From Arthrobacter sp. cf158 (GTDB lineage Bacteria; Actinomycetota; Actinomycetes; Actinomycetales; Micrococcaceae), in the NCBI RefSeq assembly GCF_900106835.1, contig NZ_FNNR01000001.1, forward strand, positions 285,182 to 349,181: DNA of 64,000 nt, written 5' to 3'. A model generated the notes under the pieces. The model was given only the letters and a program-made list of their open reading frames with translations, was not told the origin of the DNA and did no database searches. The translations under genes and the position numbers were made by a program. Numbering within the stretch: the stretch's first letter is position 1; each line of letters starts with the position of its first letter. This document shows, piece after piece, positions 53,869 to 63,371 of the stretch.

Positions 53869-55154
53869 GCGCGACAACCACCGCTCCCAAGCCGGGTTCA
53901 ACGGCCCTGCCTGTGTTCCGGCCTTCCCTGAAGGTTCCCGTCTCGCTGGGCGTCCTGGCGCTCATCGCCCTGTTCTTCTTTGGCTTTATGGGCCCGGACC
54001 AAACCGCCGAGATGAAGATCAGCGATGCCGGCGACGCCGTTGCAGTTCCGGCACTTATGATTCCGGGACAGGTAGGGGGCATCGTTTTTGGCATCCTGCT
54101 GCTCGCCATGGCTGCCTACTCGGTCTACCTCTGGACGCAGGGCGAAAAGTCACCCAAGTGGCTACCCATTGCGTTTGCCGTGGTGTTCGTCTTCGCCTTG
54201 CTGGTGTGGATTGTGGCAGGTGCCCGCCAGCCGTCGATTTCCCTGGCCGGTCTTGTTGCCGGTTCGGTGACCTTGGCGGTGCCCTTGGTCTTCGGTTCGC
54301 TCTCGGGCGTGCTCTGTGAGCGTGTGGGTGTAGTCAACATTGCCATCGAAGGTCAGCTTCTGGGCGGAGCGTTCACTGCCGCACTCGTGGCAACCATGAC
54401 AGGGAGCCCTTACATCGGCCTGATAGCGGCTGCGGCCGCCGGTGCCGCAGTGTCCATGGTTCTGGCGGTCTTCAGCATCAAGTACCTCGTCAATCAGATC
54501 ATCGTTGGTGTGGTTCTGAACGTTTTGGTCTCGGGCCTCACTGGCTTCCTCTATGGCACCCTCATGGTTCCCAACAAAGAACAGTTCAACACCCCGGGCC
54601 GTCTGGACATCCTGCCGATCCCGCTGCTTTCGGACATCCCCATCATCGGGCCCATCCTGTTCGAGCAGTCCATTGCCGGTTATCTCATGTACATTGCCGT
54701 GGCAGTGGTGTGGTTTGGCCTGTTCAAGACCCGCTGGGGACTTCGTGTCCGCGCTGTCGGCGAGCACCCGCAGGCCGCCGACACCCTCGGCATCAACGTC
54801 AACGCCACCCGGTTCTGGAACGTCACCCTGGGTGGAGCCATCGCGGGTATCGGTGGCGCTGTGTTCACGCTGGTCACCATCGACTCCTTCACCAAGGACA
54901 TTTCCGGCGGTCGCGGCTTCATTGCCTTGGCGGCCCTGATCTTTGGCCGTTGGAACCCCATCGGGGCCTTCCTGGCCTCGCTGCTGTTCGGCTTCGCCTA
55001 CAACCTGCAGTCGATCCTGGGCATCATCGGTACCCCGGTGCCGAGCCAGTTCATGGCCATGCTGCCGTACTTGGTGACCATCTTCGCCGTCGCCGGTTTG
55101 GTGGGTAAGTCGCGGCCACCGGCCGCAAGCGGCATACCGTACGTGAAGGGTTGA
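53865..55154 (+). CDS. Nucleoside ABC transporter permease 2
   Basis: A 429-residue permease, GTG start in the overlap. About 130 N-terminal residues contain extra helices before the family core (GVLCERVGVVNIAIEGQLL, AVGEHPQAADTLGINVN, GRGFIALAALIFGRW). These match NupQ/YufQ partners of BMP transporters. The cytidine deaminase gene starts two bases after its stop, joining import and first catabolic step on one transcript. Confidence 0.92.
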   Translation: MSATTTAPKPGSTALPVFRPSLKVPVSLGVLALIALFFFGFMGPDQTAEMKISDAGDAVAVPALMIPGQVGGIVFGILLLAMAAYSVYLWTQGEKSPKWLPIAFAVVFVFALLVWIVAGARQPSISLAGLVAGSVTLAVPLVFGSLSGVLCERVGVVNIAIEGQLLGGAFTAALVATMTGSPYIGLIAAAAAGAAVSMVLAVFSIKYLVNQIIVGVVLNVLVSGLTGFLYGTLMVPNKEQFNTPGRLDILPIPLLSDIPIIGPILFEQSIAGYLMYIAVAVVWFGLFKTRWGLRVRAVGEHPQAADTLGINVNATRFWNVTLGGAIAGIGGAVFTLVTIDSFTKDISGGRGFIALAALIFGRWNPIGAFLASLLFGFAYNLQSILGIIGTPVPSQFMAMLPYLVTIFAVAGLVGKSRPPAASGIPYVKG

Positions 55155-55156
55155 CC

Positions 55157-55561
55157 ATGCCGGCGAATGACATCGATTGGCAGGCACTGGAAGAGGCGGC
55201 AAAGCAGGCCATGCACAATGCCTACGCGCCGTACTCGACGTTCCCGGTGGGGGCTGCGGCCCTCACCGAGGACGGCCGGATTGTCAGCGGCTGCAACGTG
55301 GAGAACGCCAGCTACGGGCTGACCCTCTGCGCCGAATGCGCGCTGGTGGGACAGCTCCACATGACCGGTGGTGGCAGGCTGACCGCCTTCTATTGTGTTG
55401 ACGGCCAAGGCAACATCCTCATGCCGTGTGGGCGTTGCCGTCAGCTGCTCTACGAATTCAGGGCGCCGGGAATGCAGCTTATGACGACGCAGGGAATCAA
55501 ATCCATGGACCAGGTGCTGCCTGACGCCTTCGGTCCCGAAAACCTGGAGGAAACCACGTGA
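55157..55561 (+). CDS. cdd: Cytidine deaminase
   Basis: A 134-residue tetrameric-type deaminase that converts cytidine and deoxycytidine into uridine and deoxyuridine. Zinc ligands and the catalytic Glu are in LCAECALVG and MPCGRCRQLL. The substrate motif CNVENASYG is present. GAAGGG lies six bases before the ATG at 55157. Its stop overlaps the deoA start (GTGA), so its uridine product can pass directly to phosphorolysis. Confidence 0.95.
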   Translation: MPANDIDWQALEEAAKQAMHNAYAPYSTFPVGAAALTEDGRIVSGCNVENASYGLTLCAECALVGQLHMTGGGRLTAFYCVDGQGNILMPCGRCRQLLYEFRAPGMQLMTTQGIKSMDQVLPDAFGPENLEETT

Positions 55562-56868
55562 CCAGCACTGAAGCGTTCGACGCCGTCCAGATCATTTCCA
55601 TCAAGCGGGACAAGGGCACCCTCTCACCCGAGCAGATTGACTGGACCATCGACGCGTACACACGTGGCGTGATTGCCGAGGAGCAGATGGCCGCACTGAA
55701 CATGGCCATCCTGCTCAACGGCATGGACCGCGCCGAGATATCGCGGTGGACCTCCGCCATGATCGCCTCGGGCGAGCGCATGGACTTCTCGTCCCTGACA
55801 AGGCCCGACGGCGGTCAGAAGGCTACCAGCGACAAGCACTCCACCGGTGGGGTGGGGGATAAGATCACGTTGCCCCTGGCACCCCTGGTGGCCGTCTTCG
55901 GAGTCGCGGTGCCGCAGCTGTCGGGCCGGGGCCTGGGGCACACCGGCGGCACCCTGGACAAGCTTGAGGCGATTCCGGGATGGCGCGCCAACCTGAGCAA
56001 CGCCGAGATCATGGCGCAGCTCCAGGACGTGGGAGCCGTCATTTGCGCCGCAGGTTCGGGGCTGGCGCCTGCCGACAAGAAGCTGTACGCCCTCCGCGAC
56101 GTCACGGGCACCGTGGAAGCCATTCCGCTGATCGCTTCCTCGATCATGAGTAAAAAGATCGCGGAGGGCACGGGCTCTTTGGTGCTGGACGTCAAAGTTG
56201 GTTCGGGCGCCTTCATGAAGGATGAAGCCCGGGCCCGCGAGCTGGCCGGGACCATGGTGGCCTTGGGCAAGGACGCAGGCGTGCACACGGTAGCGCTGAT
56301 CACGGACATGTCCACCCCGCTCGGATTGACTGCTGGAAACGCCATCGAGGTTGAGGAATCCGTTGAGGTCCTGGCCGGGGGTGGGCCGGAAGACGTCGTC
56401 GAGCTGACCGTCCGCCTTGCTGAGGAGATGCTGGCCGGTGCCGGCATCCACGACGCCGATCCTGCTGCCGCACTCAAGGACGGCCGCGCCATGGACGTCT
56501 GGAACAGGATGATCGAAGCCCAGGGTGGGGACCCCCGGGCTGCATTGCCGGTGGCCCGGGAATCCGAGGTTGTCTACGCGCCGGCGGATGGAGTCCTGGT
56601 GGAACTGGATGCGCTCTCCGTTGGGGTGGCGGCCTGGCGCCTTGGCGCAGGACGGGCACGCAAGGAAGACCAGGTCCAGGCCGGAGCAGGTGTTCGACTG
56701 CATGCGAAACCCGGTGCGCTGGTCCGTGCCGGAGAGCCGTTGATGACACTTCTGACGGACACCCCGGAGAAGTTTGAACGGGCCAAGGAAGCGCTGCAGG
56801 ATGCCGTGGTGATTGCCCCTGAGGGTTCACGCCCGGCCCATCAGCTCATCATCGATCGCATCGCCTAG
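55558..56868 (+). CDS. deoA: Thymidine/pyrimidine-nucleoside phosphorylase
   Basis: A 436-residue family II nucleoside phosphorylase. The phosphate site is SDKHSTGGVGDKITLPLAP and the pyrimidine site has GRGLGHTGGTLDKLEAIPG. SSIMSKKIAEG and DVKVGSGAFMK also match. It releases (deoxy)ribose 1-phosphate from thymidine or uridine. It is coupled to cdd and followed by a terminator-like hairpin. Confidence 0.95.
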   Translation: MTSTEAFDAVQIISIKRDKGTLSPEQIDWTIDAYTRGVIAEEQMAALNMAILLNGMDRAEISRWTSAMIASGERMDFSSLTRPDGGQKATSDKHSTGGVGDKITLPLAPLVAVFGVAVPQLSGRGLGHTGGTLDKLEAIPGWRANLSNAEIMAQLQDVGAVICAAGSGLAPADKKLYALRDVTGTVEAIPLIASSIMSKKIAEGTGSLVLDVKVGSGAFMKDEARARELAGTMVALGKDAGVHTVALITDMSTPLGLTAGNAIEVEESVEVLAGGGPEDVVELTVRLAEEMLAGAGIHDADPAAALKDGRAMDVWNRMIEAQGGDPRAALPVARESEVVYAPADGVLVELDALSVGVAAWRLGAGRARKEDQVQAGAGVRLHAKPGALVRAGEPLMTLLTDTPEKFERAKEALQDAVVIAPEGSRPAHQLIIDRIA

Positions 56869-56874
56869 GCTTAA

Positions 56875-56910
56875 GTGTTCCGGGTTGTCCGCACGGACGG
56901 CCCGGAACAC
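56875..56910 (+). terminator. Hairpin after deoA
   Basis: 10-bp perfect arms GTGTTCCGGG/CCCGGAACAC with an inner GTCC/GGAC begin six bases after the deoA stop. There is no long T tract. Confidence 0.65.
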
Positions 56911-56955
56911 CAGTCATCCGGCGCCTGTGGGGGAGCCGGCTACCGTAAGGAAACC

Positions 56956-57606
56956 GTGCAGGGCATCAACGATTTCATCCTCGCCGCGGCGGAGCAGCCG
57001 TGGGTGTTGTTCCTTGTGCTGGCCTGTTGTGTGATTGATGGTTTCTTCCCGCCAATTCCCAGCGAATCCGTGGTGGTGGGCCTGAGTGCAGTGTCCGGCA
57101 GCAGCGGCTCGCCCAACGTATGGCTGCTTGGCGTGATGGCAGCCTTGGGAGCTTTCGCCGGCGACAACATCGCGTACATCATTGGCCACCGGATCGGCAT
57201 CCACCGCTGGCGGTGGATGCGCACGCAGCGGATGCAGGGTGCCTTCCGATGGGCAGGCAAGGAACTTCGACGTCGCGCTGCCTCGCTGATCATGGTGGCC
57301 AGGTTCATCCCCATTGGCAGGGTGGCCGTCAATCTGACCGCCGGGGCAACACACTTCAACCACCGCCGCTTCGTAGCACTCACTGCCATGTCGGCTATCC
57401 TGTGGGCCTCGTATTCAGTGGTGCTGGGGTACTTCTTCGGGGTCTGGTTCGAGCACAACCACTTGCTGGGTGCAGTCATCGCCATAGTTGTGGCGGTGAT
57501 TCTTGGGGTCATCATCGATCGCATCATCAGTAAAGTCCGGGGATCAGTTCCGCTGGACGGCAAAAACATCCCCGAGGAAGACGCCCAGACTCCACCCACG
57601 GTATGA
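56956..57606 (+). CDS. DedA-family membrane protein 1
   Basis: A 216-residue SNARE-associated (DedA/VTT) membrane protein. The start is GTG 56956 with AAGGA upstream; an ATG-less extension to 56875 would cover the terminator. Family signatures are PPIPSESVVVGLSAVSG, GAFAGDNIAYIIGHRIG and MVARFIPIGRVAVNLTAGA, with the conserved Arg and Pro. DedA proteins act as lipid scramblases or transporters linked to undecaprenyl phosphate or phospholipid recycling. It lies inside the nucleoside salvage block and is paralogous to the next gene. Confidence 0.9.
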   Translation: MQGINDFILAAAEQPWVLFLVLACCVIDGFFPPIPSESVVVGLSAVSGSSGSPNVWLLGVMAALGAFAGDNIAYIIGHRIGIHRWRWMRTQRMQGAFRWAGKELRRRAASLIMVARFIPIGRVAVNLTAGATHFNHRRFVALTAMSAILWASYSVVLGYFFGVWFEHNHLLGAVIAIVVAVILGVIIDRIISKVRGSVPLDGKNIPEEDAQTPPTV

Positions 57607-57691
57607 CGCTTCCGGCCCCGGAAGATCAGCCCCGCGGTTGACGACGGCACCTTATCAGCACGTATAGCGTTAAACGCGTGATCCCAAGGCT

Positions 57692-57713
57692 GGGACGTAG
57701 CGAACGACGTCCC
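57692..57713 (+). terminator. Hairpin between the two dedA genes
   Basis: GGGACGT (57692-57698) pairs with ACGTCCC (57707-57713), extended by outer CCCA/TGGG and GGC/GCC pairing. A terminator for the first dedA gene is likely. Confidence 0.5.
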
Positions 57714-57781
57714 GGCCATGGGACACTAAGAGCGACTTCCGTCACAGTGTCAAGTCATATTCGCCTAGGAGCTACCGCCGC

Positions 57782-58483
57782 GTGGAGTTTTTGAACCAAA
57801 TGCTCGAGCATGCAGCCGGGCAGCCCTGGATATACCCGGTCCTCCTGGTCTTCTTCTTCATTGACGGATTTGCCACCATCCTCCCCAGCGAAACAGCCAT
57901 TGTGGGTCTCTCGGCGCTGTCACTTCACAGCGGAGAACCCAACTTGTGGATCCTTGGGGCCACAGCGTTGGTGGGGGCGATGGCCGGCGACAATATGGCC
58001 TACATGCTTGGCCGCAAGATCGGACTGACCCGCTGGAAGTGGATGCGCAGGCCCAAGGTCCAAAAGATGTTCGCCTGGGCCCAATATGAGCTGGACAAGC
58101 GCGGTGCCGTCCTGATTTTCACGGCCCGCTACATTCCGTGGGGCCGCGTTGCGGTGAACTACGTCGCCGGGCAAACGGGGTTCCGCCACCGGACCTTCTT
58201 CTGGTTGGACGCTTTTGCCTGCGTCACGTGGGTTGCATACTCCATCGGCATTGGATTGCTGGCGGGGCAATGGGTGCACAACAACCCGCTCCTGGGGGTT
58301 GGCATCGCCGTTGCGTTCGCCGTGGTCCTGGGCATCGTGGTGGATCACGCCCTGCGCTGGTGGCATAAATATCTGGAGAAGAAGGACGCCGCCCGTGGTG
58401 CCGCCCTGAACCCGGAGGCCCCTTCGAATGAGGCCCCCACGAACGTGATTGCCGGCGTCGACGCTTCCAAGCCTGCTGGCTAA
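57782..58483 (+). CDS. DedA-family membrane protein 2
   Basis: A 233-residue DedA paralogue of the gene at 56956. Matching signatures are LPSETAIVGLSALS, GAMAGDNMAYMLGRKIG and FTARYIPWGRVAVNYVAGQTG. The GTG start has AGGAG about nine bases upstream. The C-terminal 35 residues are an Ala/Pro-rich soluble tail absent from the first copy. Adjacent duplicates with different tails suggest separate partners. The adenosine deaminase gene follows after 28 bases. Confidence 0.9.
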   Translation: MEFLNQMLEHAAGQPWIYPVLLVFFFIDGFATILPSETAIVGLSALSLHSGEPNLWILGATALVGAMAGDNMAYMLGRKIGLTRWKWMRRPKVQKMFAWAQYELDKRGAVLIFTARYIPWGRVAVNYVAGQTGFRHRTFFWLDAFACVTWVAYSIGIGLLAGQWVHNNPLLGVGIAVAFAVVLGIVVDHALRWWHKYLEKKDAARGAALNPEAPSNEAPTNVIAGVDASKPAG

Positions 58484-58511
58484 GCTCCTGCAGTCCCCCT
58501 ACAGTTAGTAC

Positions 58512-59654
58512 GTGACTGAGCCCATACTTGACGCTGCCCCTGCCCTTGACTTCGATCTGAAGAGCCTTCCCAAGGTTTCCCTCCATGACCATTTGGACGG
58601 GGGACTCCGCCCCGCCACCATCATTGAGCTGGCTGAGGCCGTCGGCCACACGCTGCCCTCCACCGATCCCGTCGCGCTGGGCGAATGGTTCCGCGAGTCT
58701 GCCGACTCCGGCTCCCTGGTTCGCTACCTCGAAACCTTTGACCACACCATTGCCGTCATGCAGACCAAGGAAGGCCTGTTCCGGGTCGCCAAGGAGTTCG
58801 TGGAAGACCTTGCCGAGGACGGCGTGGTGTACGGCGAAGTGCGCTGGGCGCCCGAGCAGCACCTGCAGAAGGGCCTGACCCTGGATGAGGTGGTAGAAGC
58901 CGTCCAGACTGGCTTGGAAGCAGGCGTCGACGCGGCAGAAGAGCGCGGCCAGCAGATCCAGGTTGGTCAGCTGATCACGGCCATGCGGCACGCTGACCGT
59001 GGTCAGGAAATCGCGGAACTCGCTGTTCGTCACCGGGCCAACGGCGCCGTTGGTTTCGACATTGCCGGTGCTGAAGACGGCTTCCTGCCTTCCCGCTTCA
59101 AGGACGCCTTCACATACTTGGCCGAGAACAACTTCCCGGCCACCGTCCACGCTGGTGAAGCCGCCGGCCTGGAGAGCATCCAGTCCGCACTCGTGGATGG
59201 ACGCGCGCTCCGCCTGGGCCACGGCGTGCGGATCGCCGAGGACATCACGGTGGAGTTCGAGGACAACTCGGACGACGACGGCGAGGACACTGTTGGCATG
59301 GTGACCATCGGCAGCATTGCCGCCTGGGTACGCGACCGCGGAATCGCCTTGGAGATCTGCCCGTCGTCCAATCTCCAGACCGGTGCCATTTCCGGCTTTG
59401 GCGAGGGCATTGAAAGCCACCCGCTGGACATGCTTTTCCAGCTGGGCTTTAACGTCACCATCAACACTGACAACCGCCTCATGAGCGGTGTCACCCTGAC
59501 GGATGAGTTTGAGCTCCTGGTGGAAACCTTCGATTACGATCTTGATGATCTGCTCGAACTGACCCTTAACGCCGCAGAGGCAGCTTTCCTGCCGCTGGAC
59601 GAGCGTGAAGCTTTGGTTGAGTACATCAACGATGCCTACGCCAACCTCGGCTAA
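58512..59654 (+). CDS. add: Adenosine deaminase
   Basis: A 380-residue zinc deaminase converting adenosine and deoxyadenosine to inosines. Metal and catalytic motifs in order: SLHDHLDGG, GFDIAGAED, VHAGEAAGLES, LGHGVRIAED, CPSSNLQTGAI and NTDNRLMSGV. GTG start at 58512. It completes the nucleoside salvage block, giving hypoxanthine-type products from imported adenosine. Its end overlaps mazG by 23 bases. Confidence 0.95.
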   Translation: MTEPILDAAPALDFDLKSLPKVSLHDHLDGGLRPATIIELAEAVGHTLPSTDPVALGEWFRESADSGSLVRYLETFDHTIAVMQTKEGLFRVAKEFVEDLAEDGVVYGEVRWAPEQHLQKGLTLDEVVEAVQTGLEAGVDAAEERGQQIQVGQLITAMRHADRGQEIAELAVRHRANGAVGFDIAGAEDGFLPSRFKDAFTYLAENNFPATVHAGEAAGLESIQSALVDGRALRLGHGVRIAEDITVEFEDNSDDDGEDTVGMVTIGSIAAWVRDRGIALEICPSSNLQTGAISGFGEGIESHPLDMLFQLGFNVTINTDNRLMSGVTLTDEFELLVETFDYDLDDLLELTLNAAEAAFLPLDEREALVEYINDAYANLG

Positions 59655-60312
59655 TTCTCCGCTGGACCAGCTGCTGGGGACGATCGCTGAGCTGCGTGAA
59701 CATTGCCCGTGGATGGGTGCGTTGACGCACGAGTCGCTGGTGGAGTACCTGATTGAGGAAGCCTACGAAGTGGTGGACTCGATCGAGGCCGGCGATGTTG
59801 ACGACGAGCTCCGCGGCGAGCTGGGCGATGTACTGCTGCAGGTAGTGCTTCACGCCCGGCTCGCCGAGGAGCGCGGCAGCTTTGACTTCGATGCCGTAGC
59901 CAAGGGGATCAACGAAAAGATGATCCGGCGCAACCAGCACGTTTTCACGCCTGACGGATCCTTGCGGGAAAGTTTTCCGGCCAGCGTTGAGGAGATCATC
60001 GTCACGTGGGACGCGGCAAAGAAGGCGGAAATGCCTGAACGGAAGGACCCTTTCCAGGGCATACCCCCGCACCTTCCGGCGTTGGCAGCGGCACAAAAGT
60101 CCATGGACAGGGCGGCCCGCGCCGGCCTGCCCGTTGGAGCGGCAGGCGGGCAATCCGCCGTCGTACTTCCCGTCATTCCCGCAACCGAAGAGGCGCTTGG
60201 CGAGCTGCTGCTCGCCGTCGTCGCCGGTGCCCGGGAACAGGGGTTGGACGCCGAGCGGGCCCTTCGCGCTGCAGTTCGATCGTTTCAGAAAGGCCACGCG
60301 TCGCCTTCATGA
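59632..60312 (+). CDS. mazG: MazG-type nucleotide pyrophosphohydrolase
   Basis: A 226-residue protein with one MazG domain. The metal-binding motif is EEAYEVVDSIEAGDVDDELR followed by GELGDVLLQVVLHA, containing the EExxE and ExxD pattern. HCPWMGALTHESLVEYLIEE is the typical opening. It hydrolyses (d)NTPs to monophosphates and helps cleanse the pool. ATG 59632 lies within add. It precedes eno, a conserved actinobacterial order. Confidence 0.9.
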   Translation: MPTPTSANSPLDQLLGTIAELREHCPWMGALTHESLVEYLIEEAYEVVDSIEAGDVDDELRGELGDVLLQVVLHARLAEERGSFDFDAVAKGINEKMIRRNQHVFTPDGSLRESFPASVEEIIVTWDAAKKAEMPERKDPFQGIPPHLPALAAAQKSMDRAARAGLPVGAAGGQSAVVLPVIPATEEALGELLLAVVAGAREQGLDAERALRAAVRSFQKGHASPS

Positions 60313-60344
60313 CGTGAGCCGTTGGAAGCCGTGCCGTAACCTAA

Positions 60345-61709
<1,365 letters not shown>

Positions 61710-61728
61710 CCTTCAGCAAAAACAGCTG

Positions 61729-61764
61729 ACCGGTGGCTATGGTGGAAAGACCATGGCCACCGGT
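61729..61764 (+). terminator. Terminator after eno
   Basis: A 14-bp stem with one wobble (ACCGGTGGCTATGG / CCATGGCCACCGGT) and an 8-base loop starts 19 bases after the stop, then TCTGTTT. Confidence 0.85.
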
Positions 61765-61842
61765 TCTGTTTAACGCTGGCCTGGTCAGAACAAGCAAGAG
61801 CAGCAACCCCGCCAGGCAAGCACCGGGCATTACAGGAGTGTC

Positions 61843-62619
61843 ATGGCCACCCGTCGTCCCAAGGTCCCCAGGGCCGACGCCCTTGGCCGGCCTGCCCACC
61901 AAGCTACGCCTCCCAGTGGAACCCGGCCTCCCAACGGAACCCCGCGTCCTGCGCCTAAAGCTCCTGATGCTGCAAATCCGCACGGCGGAAATCCGGACGG
62001 GGCAGACGTCATCAAGGGGGAGTTCGGGGCCACGCGCGCTGCCCCCAAAACCTCGACGTCGGCCGCTGGCCGGAACAGCGCTGCTGCCACACATGCTGTG
62101 GCGGGCAAGGCAGCTGCCGGGAAGAAGCCGACGACCGGCAGGAGCTCAGCCGGCGGTTCGAACAAGACGGCAGCGAAGTCCCCGGGTACAGCAGGTTCCG
62201 CAGCCAAGGATGACCACCACCTTGATCCCGTTCCGGCCAAGGCGTTTTCCGGACGAATGCTGGCGCTGGCCGTGGTGATGATTGCCATCACCATCATGTT
62301 GGCCCCCACTGTAAAGATCTTCCTGGAGAAACGAGCCGAGATTTCCGCGCTGGAGGGCGAGATTGCCGGCAAGAAAGCGGAGCAAACTGAGCTCAACAAA
62401 CAGATCTCCCGGTGGCAGGACCCCAACTACGTGAAACAACAGGCCCGCGACCGCATTAACATGGTTATGCCGGGTGAAACAGGTTACTGGGTGTTTGGGG
62501 GAGAAGAAGCCGCCGGCACGCCGGGTGGCCGCACCGGCTCCGGATCTTCTGCAAACCCGGAGAATCTGCCCTGGGTGGATGCTCTCTGGGAGTCCATCAG
62601 ACGATCGGCAACTGACTAG
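61843..62619 (+). CDS. FtsB/DivIC-family cell division protein
   Basis: A 258-residue bitopic protein. Residues 1-140 are an Ala/Pro/Lys-rich disordered cytoplasmic tail. One membrane helix lies around 145-165 (MLALAVVMIAITIMLAPTVK). A coiled coil follows (KRAEISALEGEIAGKKAEQT), then the FtsB/DivIC end DPNYVKQQARDRINMVMPGE. The protein should join FtsL and FtsQ in the divisome. The N-terminal tail is much longer than in E. coli FtsB (about 103 residues in total), a common trait in actinobacteria. Its place between eno and DUF501 is conserved. Confidence 0.9.
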   Translation: MATRRPKVPRADALGRPAHQATPPSGTRPPNGTPRPAPKAPDAANPHGGNPDGADVIKGEFGATRAAPKTSTSAAGRNSAAATHAVAGKAAAGKKPTTGRSSAGGSNKTAAKSPGTAGSAAKDDHHLDPVPAKAFSGRMLALAVVMIAITIMLAPTVKIFLEKRAEISALEGEIAGKKAEQTELNKQISRWQDPNYVKQQARDRINMVMPGETGYWVFGGEEAAGTPGGRTGSGSSANPENLPWVDALWESIRRSATD

Positions 62620-62675
62620 AAGCGGTGCCCGCCGCCGTCGTGTCCTGAGAGGACGCGGCTATAAGGGCAGGAAGG

Positions 62676-63371
62676 TTGGCAGCGCAAGTGGAAGAGTACA
62701 CGGCAGCCGTGCCGCAGGAATCCCGCCAGCCATCAGCACATGATCTCGAGGTCCTTAGCCGCCAGCTCGGCAGGCCGGTCCGGGATGTCGTCGAGATCCC
62801 GGCGCGGTGCGTATGCGGCAACCCGCTGGTTGCGGCCACCGCGCCCCGGTTGAGCAACGGAACACCGTTTCCCACCACGTTTTACCTGACCCACCCGGTC
62901 ATCACCTCCGCGGTGTCGCGGCTGGAAGCGGCAGGGCTCATGAACCAGATGAACGAGCGGTTGACCGCAGACCAGGAATTGGCTGGAGCCTACCGTGGCG
63001 CCCACGAGGCCTACCTGCAGGCCCGCAACGACATCGCCGGCCGTTCGGGAACCGGCGCGGTGCCCGAGATTGACGGCATCTCTGCCGGCGGCATGCCCAC
63101 CCGCGTCAAGTGCCTTCATGTTTTGGTGGGCCATTCGCTCGCCGCGGGTCCGGGGGTGAATCCGCTGGGTGACGAGGCTTTGGAGTCCATCACTGAGTGG
63201 TGGACCAAAGACCGTTGCTATTGCGACGGCGCCTGGGATACCGCAGGTGAGGCCCCCTCGAAGGACCTGAGCCGCCACGGCCCGCAGGGCTTGCCGGACA
63301 TCGTTGGACGTCCCGCGCCGGTAAGGACAGCAAAAACCAGTGCTCCGGGCGAGCAGGAAGGCACTGCATGA
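62676..63371 (+). CDS. DUF501-family protein
   Basis: A 231-residue protein of the DUF501 family. Features are LSRQLGRPVRDVVEIPARC near the start, CGNPLVAATAPRLSNGTPFP, TTFYLTHPVI and VKCLHVLVGHSLAAGPGVNP. Conserved Cys and His residues (CVCG, CLHVL, DRCYCDGAW) suggest a metal or redox site. Function is unknown. The start is TTG 62676 or GTG 62688. It overlaps the phosphatase gene by four bases (ATGA), an arrangement conserved in actinobacteria. Confidence 0.88.
   Translation: MAAQVEEYTAAVPQESRQPSAHDLEVLSRQLGRPVRDVVEIPARCVCGNPLVAATAPRLSNGTPFPTTFYLTHPVITSAVSRLEAAGLMNQMNERLTADQELAGAYRGAHEAYLQARNDIAGRSGTGAVPEIDGISAGGMPTRVKCLHVLVGHSLAAGPGVNPLGDEALESITEWWTKDRCYCDGAWDTAGEAPSKDLSRHGPQGLPDIVGRPAPVRTAKTSAPGEQEGTA

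Noticed and set aside
56956..58483. One dedA copy as a pseudogene
   Set aside because: Both frames are full length and keep the conserved family residues.
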